A stretch of DNA of 19,360 bases, taken from assembly GCA_946413885.1 (NCBI GenBank), contig CAMKMK010000009.1:1-19360 (forward strand), written 5' to 3'. Positions 1 through 7,474 of the stretch are shown in pieces. The notes under the pieces are model-generated. The model was given only the letters and a program-made list of their open reading frames with translations. It searched no databases and was not told the origin of the DNA. Numbering within the stretch: the stretch's first letter is position 1; each line of letters starts with the position of its first letter. A program made the translations under genes and the position numbers. Origin of the DNA: an uncultured Prevotellaceae bacterium. Its GTDB lineage: Bacteria; Bacteroidota; Bacteroidia; Bacteroidales; Bacteroidaceae.

Positions 1-2
1 CG

Positions 3-203
3 ATGAAGCTCTTTGGAACTGCCATCAACGACGGATTTGGCGATGTGGAAGAGACGGGAATCCTGATTGCTGTTGATGAGATTCTGGAAGAGAAACGAAT
101 GCGTCACATTGACACCTTTGCTGCTGAACATCCTGAACTTGTCAACATCACCAGTGGTGCGAATAGAGTTTTTTATAAGTCAAAAAGTCAAATAAGCGAA
201 TGA
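3..203 (+). CDS. 3' end of an unidentified protein gene (cut by window edge)
   Basis: An open frame runs from the first complete codon to a TGA at 201-203. It gives 66 mostly hydrophilic, acidic residues with no membrane segment or signal peptide. An ATG falls at base 3, but with only two bases before it I cannot tell whether this is the start or an internal methionine; the sequence reads like the C-terminal end of a larger soluble protein. I do not recognise the family. The stop overlaps the first possible dgt start (ATGA at 200-203), which suggests translational coupling and places it upstream in the same transcript as dgt and dut. Confidence 0.6.
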   Translation: MKLFGTAINDGFGDVEETGILIAVDEILEEKRMRHIDTFAAEHPELVNITSGANRVFYKSKSQISE

Positions 204-1567
204 GTAGTGGCATGATGAATTGGCAGCAGTTGCTCTCCAACAAACGATTAGGACAGGAGAAATTGCCTCATCGTAAAGACGACCGTACTGAATTTCAGCG
301 CGATTACGACCGTCTCATCTTCTCAGCTCCCTTTCGTCGGCTCCAGAACAAGACCCAAGTTTTCCCTCTACCTGGAAGCATCTTCGTTCACAATCGTCTG
401 ACCCATAGCTTAGAGGTCAGTAGCGTAGGACGCAGTCTGGGTAACGATACCTGCCGCCTCTTGTTAGAACGTCATCCACAACTCTATGATACTCATTTTA
501 CAGAACTTGGCAGCATTGTCAGCGCAGCCTGTTTGGCACATGATCTGGGCAATCCTCCTTTCGGACACAGCGGAGAGAAAGCTATAGGGACCTACTTCAG
601 CGAGGGTGACGGACAGTTTCTTCGCAACTATATTTGTTCGGATACTGGTGATGGGCTTACTGAGAAGCAGTGGAATGATCTGATTCATTTTGAAGGCAAC
701 GCAAATGCCTTTCGTTTGCTTACTCATCATTTTGTGGGACGACGTGAGGGCGGATTCGTGATGACCTATAGTACGTTGGCCAGTATTGTCAAATATCCTT
801 TCTCGTCTGATTTGGCTGGACAGAAACGCAAGTTTGGATTCTTCCAAAGCGAGATCGCAGATTTTCGCAAAATTGCCGATGAATTGGGCATTTTATGTCT
901 CGAGGAAAGAGATGGGAGTTGCAGATATGCTCGTTATCCGTTGGTTTATTTAGTGGAGGCTGCAGATGACATCTGTTATGAGATCATGGATATCGAGGAT
1001 GCTCACAAACTGAAGATTCTTACGACGGATGAGACACAATCACTCCTGCTCGATTTCTTCCCCTTAGAACAGAAAGAACATATCCGTACCCGTATGCACA
1101 CTTTGGATGACATCAACGAGCAGATTGTGTATCTTCGTTCGTGTGTTATCAATTGTCTTGAGGCGGAGTGTGTGAAAGTCTTTGTGGAAAACGAGGAAAA
1201 GATTCTTTCTGGCGAATTCGAGGGTAGCCTGATCAGGCATATCAGTGACATTCCTCGGCAGGCTTTTCAGAATTGCGAGAAAGTAGCTTTCAGCAAAATC
1301 TATCATTGCAAGGATGTGGTGGATATCGAAATAGCTGGTTATACGGTGATTACCACGTTGACAGACTTGATGATACATGCTGTGACGAGTCCAGAGAAGG
1401 CTTTCTCGAAGTTGCTCATCAATCGAGTCAGCACACAGTATGACATCAAGGCCAATACCCTCTATGAGCGTATCATGGCAGTCTTGGATTACATCTCTGG
1501 TATGACTGACGTATATGCACTGGATCTCTATCGCAAAATCAAGGGCATGAGTCTGCCCAATGTTTAA
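200..1567 (+). CDS. dgt: Deoxyguanosinetriphosphate triphosphohydrolase (dGTPase), HD superfamily
   Basis: Predicted cytosolic dGTPase that hydrolyses dGTP to deoxyguanosine and inorganic triphosphate and so adjusts dNTP pools. The metal-binding HD-domain pattern is visible: His69 in RLTHS, the HD pair His114-Asp115 in ACLAHDLGNPPFGHSGEKA, and a downstream Asp in the segment VEAADDICYEIMDIEDAH. The N-terminal segment FSAPFRRLQNKTQVFPL is also typical of dGTPases. The 455-residue length fits the longer bacterial dGTPase group. Three ATGs are possible (200, 212, 215). The one at 200 overlaps the upstream stop, whereas the one at 215 gives the MNWxQLL beginning that I remember from Bacteroidales homologues; none has a strong ribosome-binding site. 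The neighbour dut also acts on nucleotide pools. Confidence 0.93.
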   Translation: MSSGMMNWQQLLSNKRLGQEKLPHRKDDRTEFQRDYDRLIFSAPFRRLQNKTQVFPLPGSIFVHNRLTHSLEVSSVGRSLGNDTCRLLLERHPQLYDTHFTELGSIVSAACLAHDLGNPPFGHSGEKAIGTYFSEGDGQFLRNYICSDTGDGLTEKQWNDLIHFEGNANAFRLLTHHFVGRREGGFVMTYSTLASIVKYPFSSDLAGQKRKFGFFQSEIADFRKIADELGILCLEERDGSCRYARYPLVYLVEAADDICYEIMDIEDAHKLKILTTDETQSLLLDFFPLEQKEHIRTRMHTLDDINEQIVYLRSCVINCLEAECVKVFVENEEKILSGEFEGSLIRHISDIPRQAFQNCEKVAFSKIYHCKDVVDIEIAGYTVITTLTDLMIHAVTSPEKAFSKLLINRVSTQYDIKANTLYERIMAVLDYISGMTDVYALDLYRKIKGMSLPNV

Positions 1568-1592
1568 TTATGGATTAAAATAAAATTTGGAT

Positions 1593-2027
1593 ATGAAAGT
1601 TAAGATAATTAATGGCAGTCACCATTCTCTGCCCGAATACACGACACCTCAGGCGGCAGGATTGGATTTAAGGGCTAATCTGGATAATCCTGTCACGTTG
1701 CAACCTTTTCAGCGTATGCTCATTCCCACTGGCTTGCGCATATCTTTGCCTCTAGGATATGAGGCGCAGGTGCGTCCTCGTAGTGGATTAGCTCTCAAAA
1801 AAGGTATTACTGTACTCAATTCACCTGGCACTATCGATGCGGATTATCGTGGTGAGATTGGTGTCATTCTTGCCAACCTCTCCCAAGAAGTTTTCCTGAT
1901 CAACGATGGCGATCGTATCGCTCAGATGGTGATAGGTCGTTGTGAGCAAGCAGAGTGGGAACCAGTGGAGACACTCGATGAAACGGAGCGTGGCGAGGGC
2001 GGTTTCGGACATAGTGGTGTAAAATAA
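1593..2027 (+). CDS. dut: dUTP diphosphatase (dUTPase), trimeric type
   Basis: Converts dUTP to dUMP and pyrophosphate, keeping uracil out of DNA and supplying dUMP for thymidylate synthesis. All five motifs of the homotrimeric family are present in order: AGLDLRA (motif 1), PRSGLALKKG (2), PGTIDADYRGEIGVI (3, with the catalytic Asp), DRIAQMV (4) and the glycine-rich RGEGGFGHSG tail (5) that closes over the nucleotide. The 144-residue length is normal. A TTG at 1587 is in frame, but the ATG at 1593 gives the usual beginning, MKVKIIN. It lies 25 bp after dgt and 13 bp before the TPR gene, so it is very probably cotranscribed with both. Confidence 0.96.
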   Translation: MKVKIINGSHHSLPEYTTPQAAGLDLRANLDNPVTLQPFQRMLIPTGLRISLPLGYEAQVRPRSGLALKKGITVLNSPGTIDADYRGEIGVILANLSQEVFLINDGDRIAQMVIGRCEQAEWEPVETLDETERGEGGFGHSGVK

Positions 2028-2040
2028 GAACGAGCGTAAA

Positions 2041-3756
2041 GTGAGGATTCTGACGATTTGGTTTTTCCTTTGTTGGGGCGTGCTGACAGGTTTGCATGCA
2101 CAGACCAAGTTCGACTATTATTACATGGAGGCAGAGAAATGTCGTTTGGCAGGTGATTATGCCTCTGCTGCTGAGTTGTATCAGCATTGTCTCGACATTC
2201 GTCCAGATGCTCCAGAAGCTATTTATAGCCTAAGTCTGATTCAGTTCTATCTGCGTCAGGATAGCTTGGGAATTCAGAGGCTTCGTTTGGCCACAGAATT
2301 GGACTCGAAGAATCCTTGGTATCTCGAGACGCTGGCCAGTGTCTACATAAACCAGCGCGACATAGATTCTGCTATCCCTGTGCTGGAGAAAATCGCTTCT
2401 TTGCAGTCCAGACGTAGTGATGTGCTGTCTGAGTTGGCCCAAATGTACAAAAATGCAGGACGCAGTCAGGATGCAATTGATGCACTTAATCGAATCGAGT
2501 TGCTCGAAGGTAAATCGGCTCAGTTGAGTATCGAGAAATATGCTCTTTTTCTCGATCTCAAAGAAAAGGAAAAGGCTTTTGCTGAATTGCAGTCACTTTG
2601 TGATGAATTTCCTCATGAGATGAACTATAAAGTGTTGGTGGGTAACCAGTACCTTCAGTCAGGCGAATTGAAGAAGGCCAAGCAAATTTATGATGAAGTG
2701 GCTAAGGTGGCGCCATCGAACCATCATCTGTTGTTAAGTATGCTGGCCTATTACGAAGAAGCAAAGCAACCTGAGAAATATGCTCATCTGCGTGACTCAT
2801 TGCTTTATGATTCTAATGGAAACTCTGAACTTAGGACGGCTCTGATGCGTGACTATATCGATAAGGCTCAGCGTGATTCTACACTTAAAGAGCCAATGGA
2901 GAATGCCTTCCAATATATCCTTTCCCAACCTCAGCATGATACTCAGTTGTTGATGTTGCGCGCTTCTTATCTGATACACATCAAGGCTCCTGATTCTGAT
3001 GTGATGGATGTGATGAAGAAGATTCTCGAAGTAGATCCTTCGAATGCTTTGGCAATGTCTCGCCTGCTTCAATATTATGCTCTTCGAAATGACTATACCA
3101 ACATGGAGGATATCTGTCGTCATGGAGTTAATTACCATCCTGAGGAATTGGGATATCATTTCTATTTGGGTGTTGCTTTGGTTCAGCAGAAGAAAACCAA
3201 AGAGGCCATTGATGTCTTCCTGCAGGGACTTCGCACACGAACTCCTGACACGTCTCCTTCGTTAGTTTCCGATGTGTTCAGCATTTTGGGAGATGAGTAT
3301 TTTGAGGAGAAAATGGAGGATCAGGCTTTTGCTGCCTATGACTCTGCTTTGGTTTATCAGGAGGATAACATCAGTTGTCTCAACAATTATGCCTATTACC
3401 TCTGTCTGCAGAATCGAGAGTTGGATAAGGCAGAGGAGATGAGTTATAAGACAATAAAGAAGGAACCTGTCAACAAGACGTATCTTGACACGTATGCTTG
3501 GATTCTTTTCTCCAAAAAGGAGTTCACAGAGGCTCGTATCTATATGGATCGTGTGATATCGCCTGAAGCAACTGACGAAAAGCTGCTTTCTGACGATGAG
3601 GCTACTGCTGCTTTATTGGAACATGCAGGTGATATCTATTATCATTGTAGCGAACCAGAGAAGGCTCTTCGATATTGGCAACTTGCCCAGGAAAAAGGAG
3701 GTACTGATACAGGAACCCTCACTAAGAAGATAAAACAGAAAAAATATGTAAAATAG
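2041..3756 (+). CDS. Secreted tetratricopeptide-repeat protein
   Basis: A 571-residue protein. It begins with an N-terminal signal peptide (MRILTIWFFLCWGVLTGLHA, probable cleavage after Ala20, mature Gln21). The rest reads as consecutive TPR helical hairpins, for example AGDYASAAELYQHCLDIRPD early on and EKALRYWQLAQEKG near the end. TPR arrays are protein-docking scaffolds; nothing here indicates an enzyme. It is predicted to be periplasmic or outer-membrane associated, because no membrane anchor follows the signal. The start is GTG at 2041, needed to include the signal peptide and 13 bp after dut. The order TPR, DUF4292-type lipoprotein, EnvC-like protein recurs in Bacteroidales as far as I remember, which points to envelope work, but the partner and precise role are unknown. 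Confidence 0.88.
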   Translation: MRILTIWFFLCWGVLTGLHAQTKFDYYYMEAEKCRLAGDYASAAELYQHCLDIRPDAPEAIYSLSLIQFYLRQDSLGIQRLRLATELDSKNPWYLETLASVYINQRDIDSAIPVLEKIASLQSRRSDVLSELAQMYKNAGRSQDAIDALNRIELLEGKSAQLSIEKYALFLDLKEKEKAFAELQSLCDEFPHEMNYKVLVGNQYLQSGELKKAKQIYDEVAKVAPSNHHLLLSMLAYYEEAKQPEKYAHLRDSLLYDSNGNSELRTALMRDYIDKAQRDSTLKEPMENAFQYILSQPQHDTQLLMLRASYLIHIKAPDSDVMDVMKKILEVDPSNALAMSRLLQYYALRNDYTNMEDICRHGVNYHPEELGYHFYLGVALVQQKKTKEAIDVFLQGLRTRTPDTSPSLVSDVFSILGDEYFEEKMEDQAFAAYDSALVYQEDNISCLNNYAYYLCLQNRELDKAEEMSYKTIKKEPVNKTYLDTYAWILFSKKEFTEARIYMDRVISPEATDEKLLSDDEATAALLEHAGDIYYHCSEPEKALRYWQLAQEKGGTDTGTLTKKIKQKKYVK

Positions 3757-3854
3757 AATGCCTCATGAATTGTCTTCCCAAAGGTTGAGACACTCGAGGC
3801 AAAACGTAAGGTCGAATGCAGATAAATCAAAAGTATACACTCTTCAGGGATCAA

Positions 3855-4733
3855 ATGAAAGCTCAATTAAAGAAGAATAATGTTATAAACCTCTTCTGTC
3901 TACTTCTCATGATTGTTACTTTTGCCTCCTGTAAAAGTAGCAAGAATGCTGTCTCTACGAAGATTTCTTCTTCCTCCCCTGATGCCGTGAAGACAGAAAA
4001 GCGTATAGTGGAACTTATCAACCAGAATCGTCAGACAACTCGTGTTATGACTTCCAAGATGAACCTCCAATTGGTTTCTGGCTCAAAGAAGATGTCTGTT
4101 GGAGGCAATTTGCGTATGAAGCGAGACGACGTGATACAGATTACTCTCTCTGCTTTGGGGCTGTTTGACTTGGGATGTATGGAATTGACGCCTGATTACT
4201 TGCTTGTGGTAGATCGAATGGATCATCAGTATATTAAGGTAGATTACAAAGAAGTGGATTTCCTTAAGAAGGCAGGAATTGATTTTTATGTTTTCCAATC
4301 ACTCTTTTGGGACGAGCTTTTTCTTTTTGGCAGCAAGGGATCAGAACCTTCAGCCAAGAATTTTGACTTGATCAGAGAAAACAATGGAGTAAAGTTGACG
4401 AATGAAGATTCCAAATGGATGGCACTTACCTTCCTGGCTGATATGATTCAGAATATGGTAAGCCAAACGACTATAACAGGACGTCAGGCCAATACGAAGG
4501 ATATTTCCCTTGATTGGCAATACCAGACTTATGGCAAACTGGGTGAAAAGAAATTTCCTACCCAGATGCTGATTAACATCAATACAGGTAAGAAACCTAT
4601 TCAGGCTACCATTTCATTGAGTAACCTGAGGACAAATGATGGCTGGGAAACACGTACAGAAATAAATAAGAAAAAGTATAGCCAGGTTTCACTCAACACG
4701 GTGCTCGACCGTATTATGAAATTGGCAAAATAA
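3855..4733 (+). CDS. DUF4292-type outer-membrane lipoprotein
   Basis: A predicted lipoprotein. From the ATG at 3855 there is a basic N-terminus, a hydrophobic stretch and a lipobox TFASC with the acylated Cys at residue 26, followed by KSSK. The mature part is rich in beta-strand-like segments, as in the DUF4292 family, which I recall being grouped with LolA/LolB-fold proteins that handle lipids or lipoproteins in the periplasm; I could not verify that grouping here. An upstream in-frame ATG at 3816 would put the Cys at residue 39, rather long for a lipoprotein signal. The start at 3855 also has AGGGA just upstream, though only 4 nt away. It lies 25 bp before the EnvC-like gene. A LolB-like role is inference. 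Confidence 0.82.
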   Translation: MKAQLKKNNVINLFCLLLMIVTFASCKSSKNAVSTKISSSSPDAVKTEKRIVELINQNRQTTRVMTSKMNLQLVSGSKKMSVGGNLRMKRDDVIQITLSALGLFDLGCMELTPDYLLVVDRMDHQYIKVDYKEVDFLKKAGIDFYVFQSLFWDELFLFGSKGSEPSAKNFDLIRENNGVKLTNEDSKWMALTFLADMIQNMVSQTTITGRQANTKDISLDWQYQTYGKLGEKKFPTQMLININTGKKPIQATISLSNLRTNDGWETRTEINKKKYSQVSLNTVLDRIMKLAK

Positions 4734-4758
4734 ATGTTATCCAATAGTCGATAGAGCA

Positions 4759-6087
4759 ATGAAGCAGTTCCGCGTGATAGTGTTATTCTTGACGTTTATT
4801 CCTTTATTGTGTCTGGCCCAGAACAGCAAGAAGGTACAGGCTCTCAAGGCTCAGAAAACGGAATTGCAGAAGACGTTGAAGAAATCGCAGAATGAGCTTG
4901 ACAAGACGAAAAAGCAAGTAAAGACGGGGCAACAAAATATTCAATATCTGGGACATCAGCTGGATAATCGTCTTGAACATATCCGCAATATGGAGACGGA
5001 AATGAACCAGTTGGACTCTCAGATGGTGGTCCTTCAGAGCGATATCTTTCGCATTGACTCCCAGCTGGCTCAGGAAAAGGCGAAACTGAAGCAAGTTGTA
5101 CGTTATGCACGAGCTAACCGTCAGCAGACCAGCCCACTTGTTTTCATCCTTTCAGCCCGTACTTTCACGCAGATGTATCGTCGTGCTCGCTATGCCAATG
5201 AGTTTGCTTCCTATCAGAAGAATCTGGGTGAACAGGTCTTCAAGAAACAGTCTGAATTGCTGGAAGCTCAGAACAAGCTCCTCAGCTCGAAAAGTAAGAT
5301 GAACAATCTGTTGCGAGAAGTGATGTCGCAACGCAAACAGCTTAATATCCAGCAAATTGCAGAACGAAAGAATGTGGACGGACTTAAAAAGAAAGAGTCT
5401 GGCTTGGCAAGCACAATAGCCCAACAGCAGAAGCAGCTGGCAGCTTTGGATAAGAAAATCGATGCCCTGATTGCTTATGAAATCGAGCAGGCTCGCAAGA
5501 AAGCCGAAGAAGCAGCTCGCAAGAAAGCTGCGGAAGAGGCAGCCCGCAAGGCGAAAGCAAAGAAGGGAACCAGCAGCAAGACTGACGCTTCATCTGCTAA
5601 AACGGAAAAATCGTCCTCGTCTTCTGGCGGAAAGTCATCTTCAGGCTCTTGGCTGACTGCTAAGGACAAGCAATTAAATGGCACGTTTGCTCAAAACAAG
5701 GGACGTCTCCCTGTTCCTATTACAGGCCAGTACAGGTTGGGAAACCGTTTTGGAATCTATAACGTACCAGGTCTGAAGAATGTCCAACTCGACAACAAAG
5801 GAACCAATTATATTGGCAAACCAGGCGCACGAGCACGTTGTATCTTTGACGGCGAGGTGACTGCTGTTTTCCAGTTCAGCGGCACAAAGAACATTTTGGT
5901 TCGTCACGGAAGTTACATCTCTGTCTATTGCAATCTCTCCTCTGTGATTGTCAGCAAAGGTCAGCAGGTTCATGCCAAGGATATTCTTGGAACTGTTGCT
6001 GATGATGGAAGTGGGAATTGCATACTCCATTTCCAGTTGAGGAAGGAGACTGCTAAGCTCAATCCTGAAGCCTGGATAGGGAAATAG
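4759..6087 (+). CDS. Secreted EnvC-like coiled-coil protein with degenerate M23/LytM domain
   Basis: A 442-residue exported protein. It has a signal peptide (cleavage after about Ala20, mature Gln21), a long coiled coil over about residues 22-265, an Ala/Lys then Ser-rich linker over about 245-298, and a C-terminal M23/LytM domain over about 316-442. Active M23 peptidases bind zinc through HxnD and HxH. Here the first His/Asp pair is not seen, the usual YAHL becomes YCNL (390-393), and HLHF becomes ILHF (422-425), leaving only His424 of that pair. This matches the inactive LytM domain of EnvC, which activates cell-wall amidases at the division septum. The predicted role is therefore an amidase activator rather than a peptidase. 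The domain ends with the EnvC-like NPEAWIGK. It is the last gene of the operon and converges on argE. Confidence 0.88.
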   Translation: MKQFRVIVLFLTFIPLLCLAQNSKKVQALKAQKTELQKTLKKSQNELDKTKKQVKTGQQNIQYLGHQLDNRLEHIRNMETEMNQLDSQMVVLQSDIFRIDSQLAQEKAKLKQVVRYARANRQQTSPLVFILSARTFTQMYRRARYANEFASYQKNLGEQVFKKQSELLEAQNKLLSSKSKMNNLLREVMSQRKQLNIQQIAERKNVDGLKKKESGLASTIAQQQKQLAALDKKIDALIAYEIEQARKKAEEAARKKAAEEAARKAKAKKGTSSKTDASSAKTEKSSSSSGGKSSSGSWLTAKDKQLNGTFAQNKGRLPVPITGQYRLGNRFGIYNVPGLKNVQLDNKGTNYIGKPGARARCIFDGEVTAVFQFSGTKNILVRHGSYISVYCNLSSVIVSKGQQVHAKDILGTVADDGSGNCILHFQLRKETAKLNPEAWIGK

Positions 6088-6190
6088 TTTTTACCTTATA
6101 ATATATATGTCTCCCCATCTTCATTTTTCTCATGAGTGAGGAAGCACATTAAAGACCTTTTCTTCTCCTGATACATCGTGATGAAAAAGT

Positions 6191-6310
6191 TGACACGTTG
6201 AAAAGCAAAAGACAACGTGTTGAGTCTGCAAGAAGAACGTGTTGTGTTTGCGATTTCAACGTGTTGTGTTTGCAATTTCAACGTGTTGTCTTTGGGGTTT
6301 CAACACGTTC
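6191..6310. repeat. 22-bp-period array of six near-palindromic 10-mers (array 1)
   Basis: Six 10-bp cores start at 6191, 6213, 6235, 6257, 6279 and 6301, exactly 22 bp apart. The consensus is CAACGTGTTG, that is CAAC and GTTG arms around a central GT. The first (TGACACGTTG) and last (CAACACGTTC) are in the opposite orientation, with central AC. The 12-bp spacers are less conserved; the third and fourth are TGTTTGCGATTT and TGTTTGCAATTT, and the first is similar when read on the other strand. In + strand RNA two forward cores can pair over nearly all 10 positions with two central G-U pairs, so adjacent units could form three consecutive hairpins with 12-nt loops. The array begins 103 bp after the EnvC-like stop and overlaps the end of argE. 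Confidence 0.9.
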
Positions 6311-7361
6311 TTTCCAGCATCCTCACGTAAGTCTCGATTGCGTCCCTTATTTCGCCTACTTCGATGTATTCGTCAGCGGTGTGACTTCGCGAGCTTTGGC
6401 CTGGTCCCATCTTCAGGCTTGGGAAGGGCATTAGGGCTTGATCGCTTAGAGTGGGTGACCCAAAGGGAGTCTTGCCTATTCTGATAGCCTGCTGAACCAG
6501 CGGATGAGAAATGGGAATATTCGATGAATTCAGGCGGAATGAGCGAGCTTTCACCTCACTTTTCACCTGCTCGCAGATCAAATGGTATAACTCCTCGTTT
6601 TGGTAGCATTCATTGGTGCGAATATCTACTGTAAACGTGCAGGTATCAGGTATCACGTTGTGCTGGGTGCCTGCTTGGATGATTGTTACTGTCATCTTTA
6701 CTGGTCCCAACAAGTCAGATTCCTTAGGCCATTTGTGGGTGCGAAACCATTGGATGTCGTCTATTGCATGATAGATGGCATTGTCGCCCTTGTCGCGTGC
6801 TGCGTGGCCTGATTTTCCATGAGCTGTCACATCCAGTACCATCAGGCCTTTTTCTGCTACAGCAGGTTGCATTCCTGTAGGTTCTCCCACCAGAGCCATA
6901 TCTATTCGAGGCAGTAGGGGCAGGATGCACTCGATGCCATCATGTCCGCTTACCTCTTCTTCTGCACTAACCAGATAAATCAGATTATAAGGAAGTTTCT
7001 TCCCATTCAGCACTCGAAAGGCTTGCAGCAATGAGACCAAACTGGCTCCGTCATCGTTGCTTCCCAGTCCATAAATGCGTTCTCCCTCAGGGGTTGCCTT
7101 GAAGGGGTCTATTTTCCAGGTACTTACGGGCTTAACTGTGTCGATATGGGCATTCAGCAGCAAAGTGGGGCGCGTCTCATCGTATTCGTCAGCGATGCAC
7201 CACAAATTGTTCTTCTCACGATGAATGTCCAGATGGAATTTTTCTCGCATGGTTTGCTCCAAATAGTCTGACGCGTTCTTTTCGTTTCTGCTCGTCCTTG
7301 GAATCTCTATCAGATGGCAAAGAATCTCCAACGCCTCGCTGGTAAGTTGCTCGATATTCAT
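6300..7361 (-). CDS. argE: M20-family N-acyl amino acid deacylase (ArgE-type)
   Basis: A 353-residue cytosolic zinc hydrolase of the M20 family, closest in my reading to the Bacteroidales ArgE enzymes that remove the N-acyl group from acetylornithine or acyl-citrulline in arginine synthesis. Visible metal and catalytic residues are His72 and Asp74 in NAHIDTV, Asp103 or Asp104 in GSNDDGA, the Glu cluster 134-136 in SAEEEVSG, Glu160 in VGEPTGMQ and His327 in SSRSHTADEY. Bacteroides fragilis makes arginine through N-succinylornithine, so the acyl group here may be succinyl rather than acetyl; that is inference. ATG at 7361 is chosen: the upstream TTG at 7382 lies next to the -7 promoter element, and AGGGA precedes the ATG. 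The last codons and the stop lie inside the sixth unit of repeat array 1. Confidence 0.88.
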   Translation of the reverse strand: MNIEQLTSEALEILCHLIEIPRTSRNEKNASDYLEQTMREKFHLDIHREKNNLWCIADEYDETRPTLLLNAHIDTVKPVSTWKIDPFKATPEGERIYGLGSNDDGASLVSLLQAFRVLNGKKLPYNLIYLVSAEEEVSGHDGIECILPLLPRIDMALVGEPTGMQPAVAEKGLMVLDVTAHGKSGHAARDKGDNAIYHAIDDIQWFRTHKWPKESDLLGPVKMTVTIIQAGTQHNVIPDTCTFTVDIRTNECYQNEELYHLICEQVKSEVKARSFRLNSSNIPISHPLVQQAIRIGKTPFGSPTLSDQALMPFPSLKMGPGQSSRSHTADEYIEVGEIRDAIETYVRMLERTC

Positions 7362-7383
7362 CTTTTTTCCCTTTTTGAACAAA

Positions 7384-7415
7384 CAAAGTTACGTTCAAAT
7401 TTACAAAAAAACAAA
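7384..7415 (-). promoter_or_regulatory. Bacteroidota-type promoter for argE
   Basis: Read on the minus strand: TTTG at 7415-7412, a 20-bp spacer, then TAACTTTG at 7391-7384. This matches the TTTG and TAnnTTTG elements of the main Bacteroidota sigma factor. Transcription should begin near 7377, about 15 nt before the ATG at 7361. Confidence 0.72.
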
Positions 7416-7419
7416 TAAA

Positions 7420-7451
7420 TTTGGCAATTATCTTAACTTATGCTATCTTTG
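7420..7451 (+). promoter_or_regulatory. Bacteroidota-type promoter for fadD-prfB operon
   Basis: TTTG at 7420-7423, a 20-bp spacer, then TATCTTTG at 7444-7451, matching the TTTG/TAnnTTTG consensus. The predicted start of transcription is near 7458, which excludes the in-frame TTG at 7421 and supports the ATG at 7475 as the fadD start. Its TTTG element is only 4 bp from that of the divergent argE promoter. Confidence 0.75.
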
Positions 7452-7474
7452 TGGTAATAAAAGAGAGAATTGTT

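Noticed and set aside
6191..6310. Possible CRISPR array (regular repeats and spacers)
   Set aside because: Only about 10 bp is conserved per unit, the intervening 12 bp are too short and partly similar to each other, unit orientation varies, and no cas genes are present.
6198..6484. Open frames running through array 1 on both strands (also 11102-11287 at array 2)
   Set aside because: They arise because the repeat lacks stops; the 22-bp period shifts frame every unit, there is no start context, and they overlap argE antisense.
7362..7382. Upstream TTG start for the argE gene
   Set aside because: The TTG lies directly beside the -7 promoter element, upstream of the expected transcription start; the ATG at 7361 has AGGGA in front of it.
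7421..7474. Longer N-terminus for fadD from a TTG at 7421
   Set aside because: That region contains the promoter elements; the ATG at 7475 yields the usual protein beginning.
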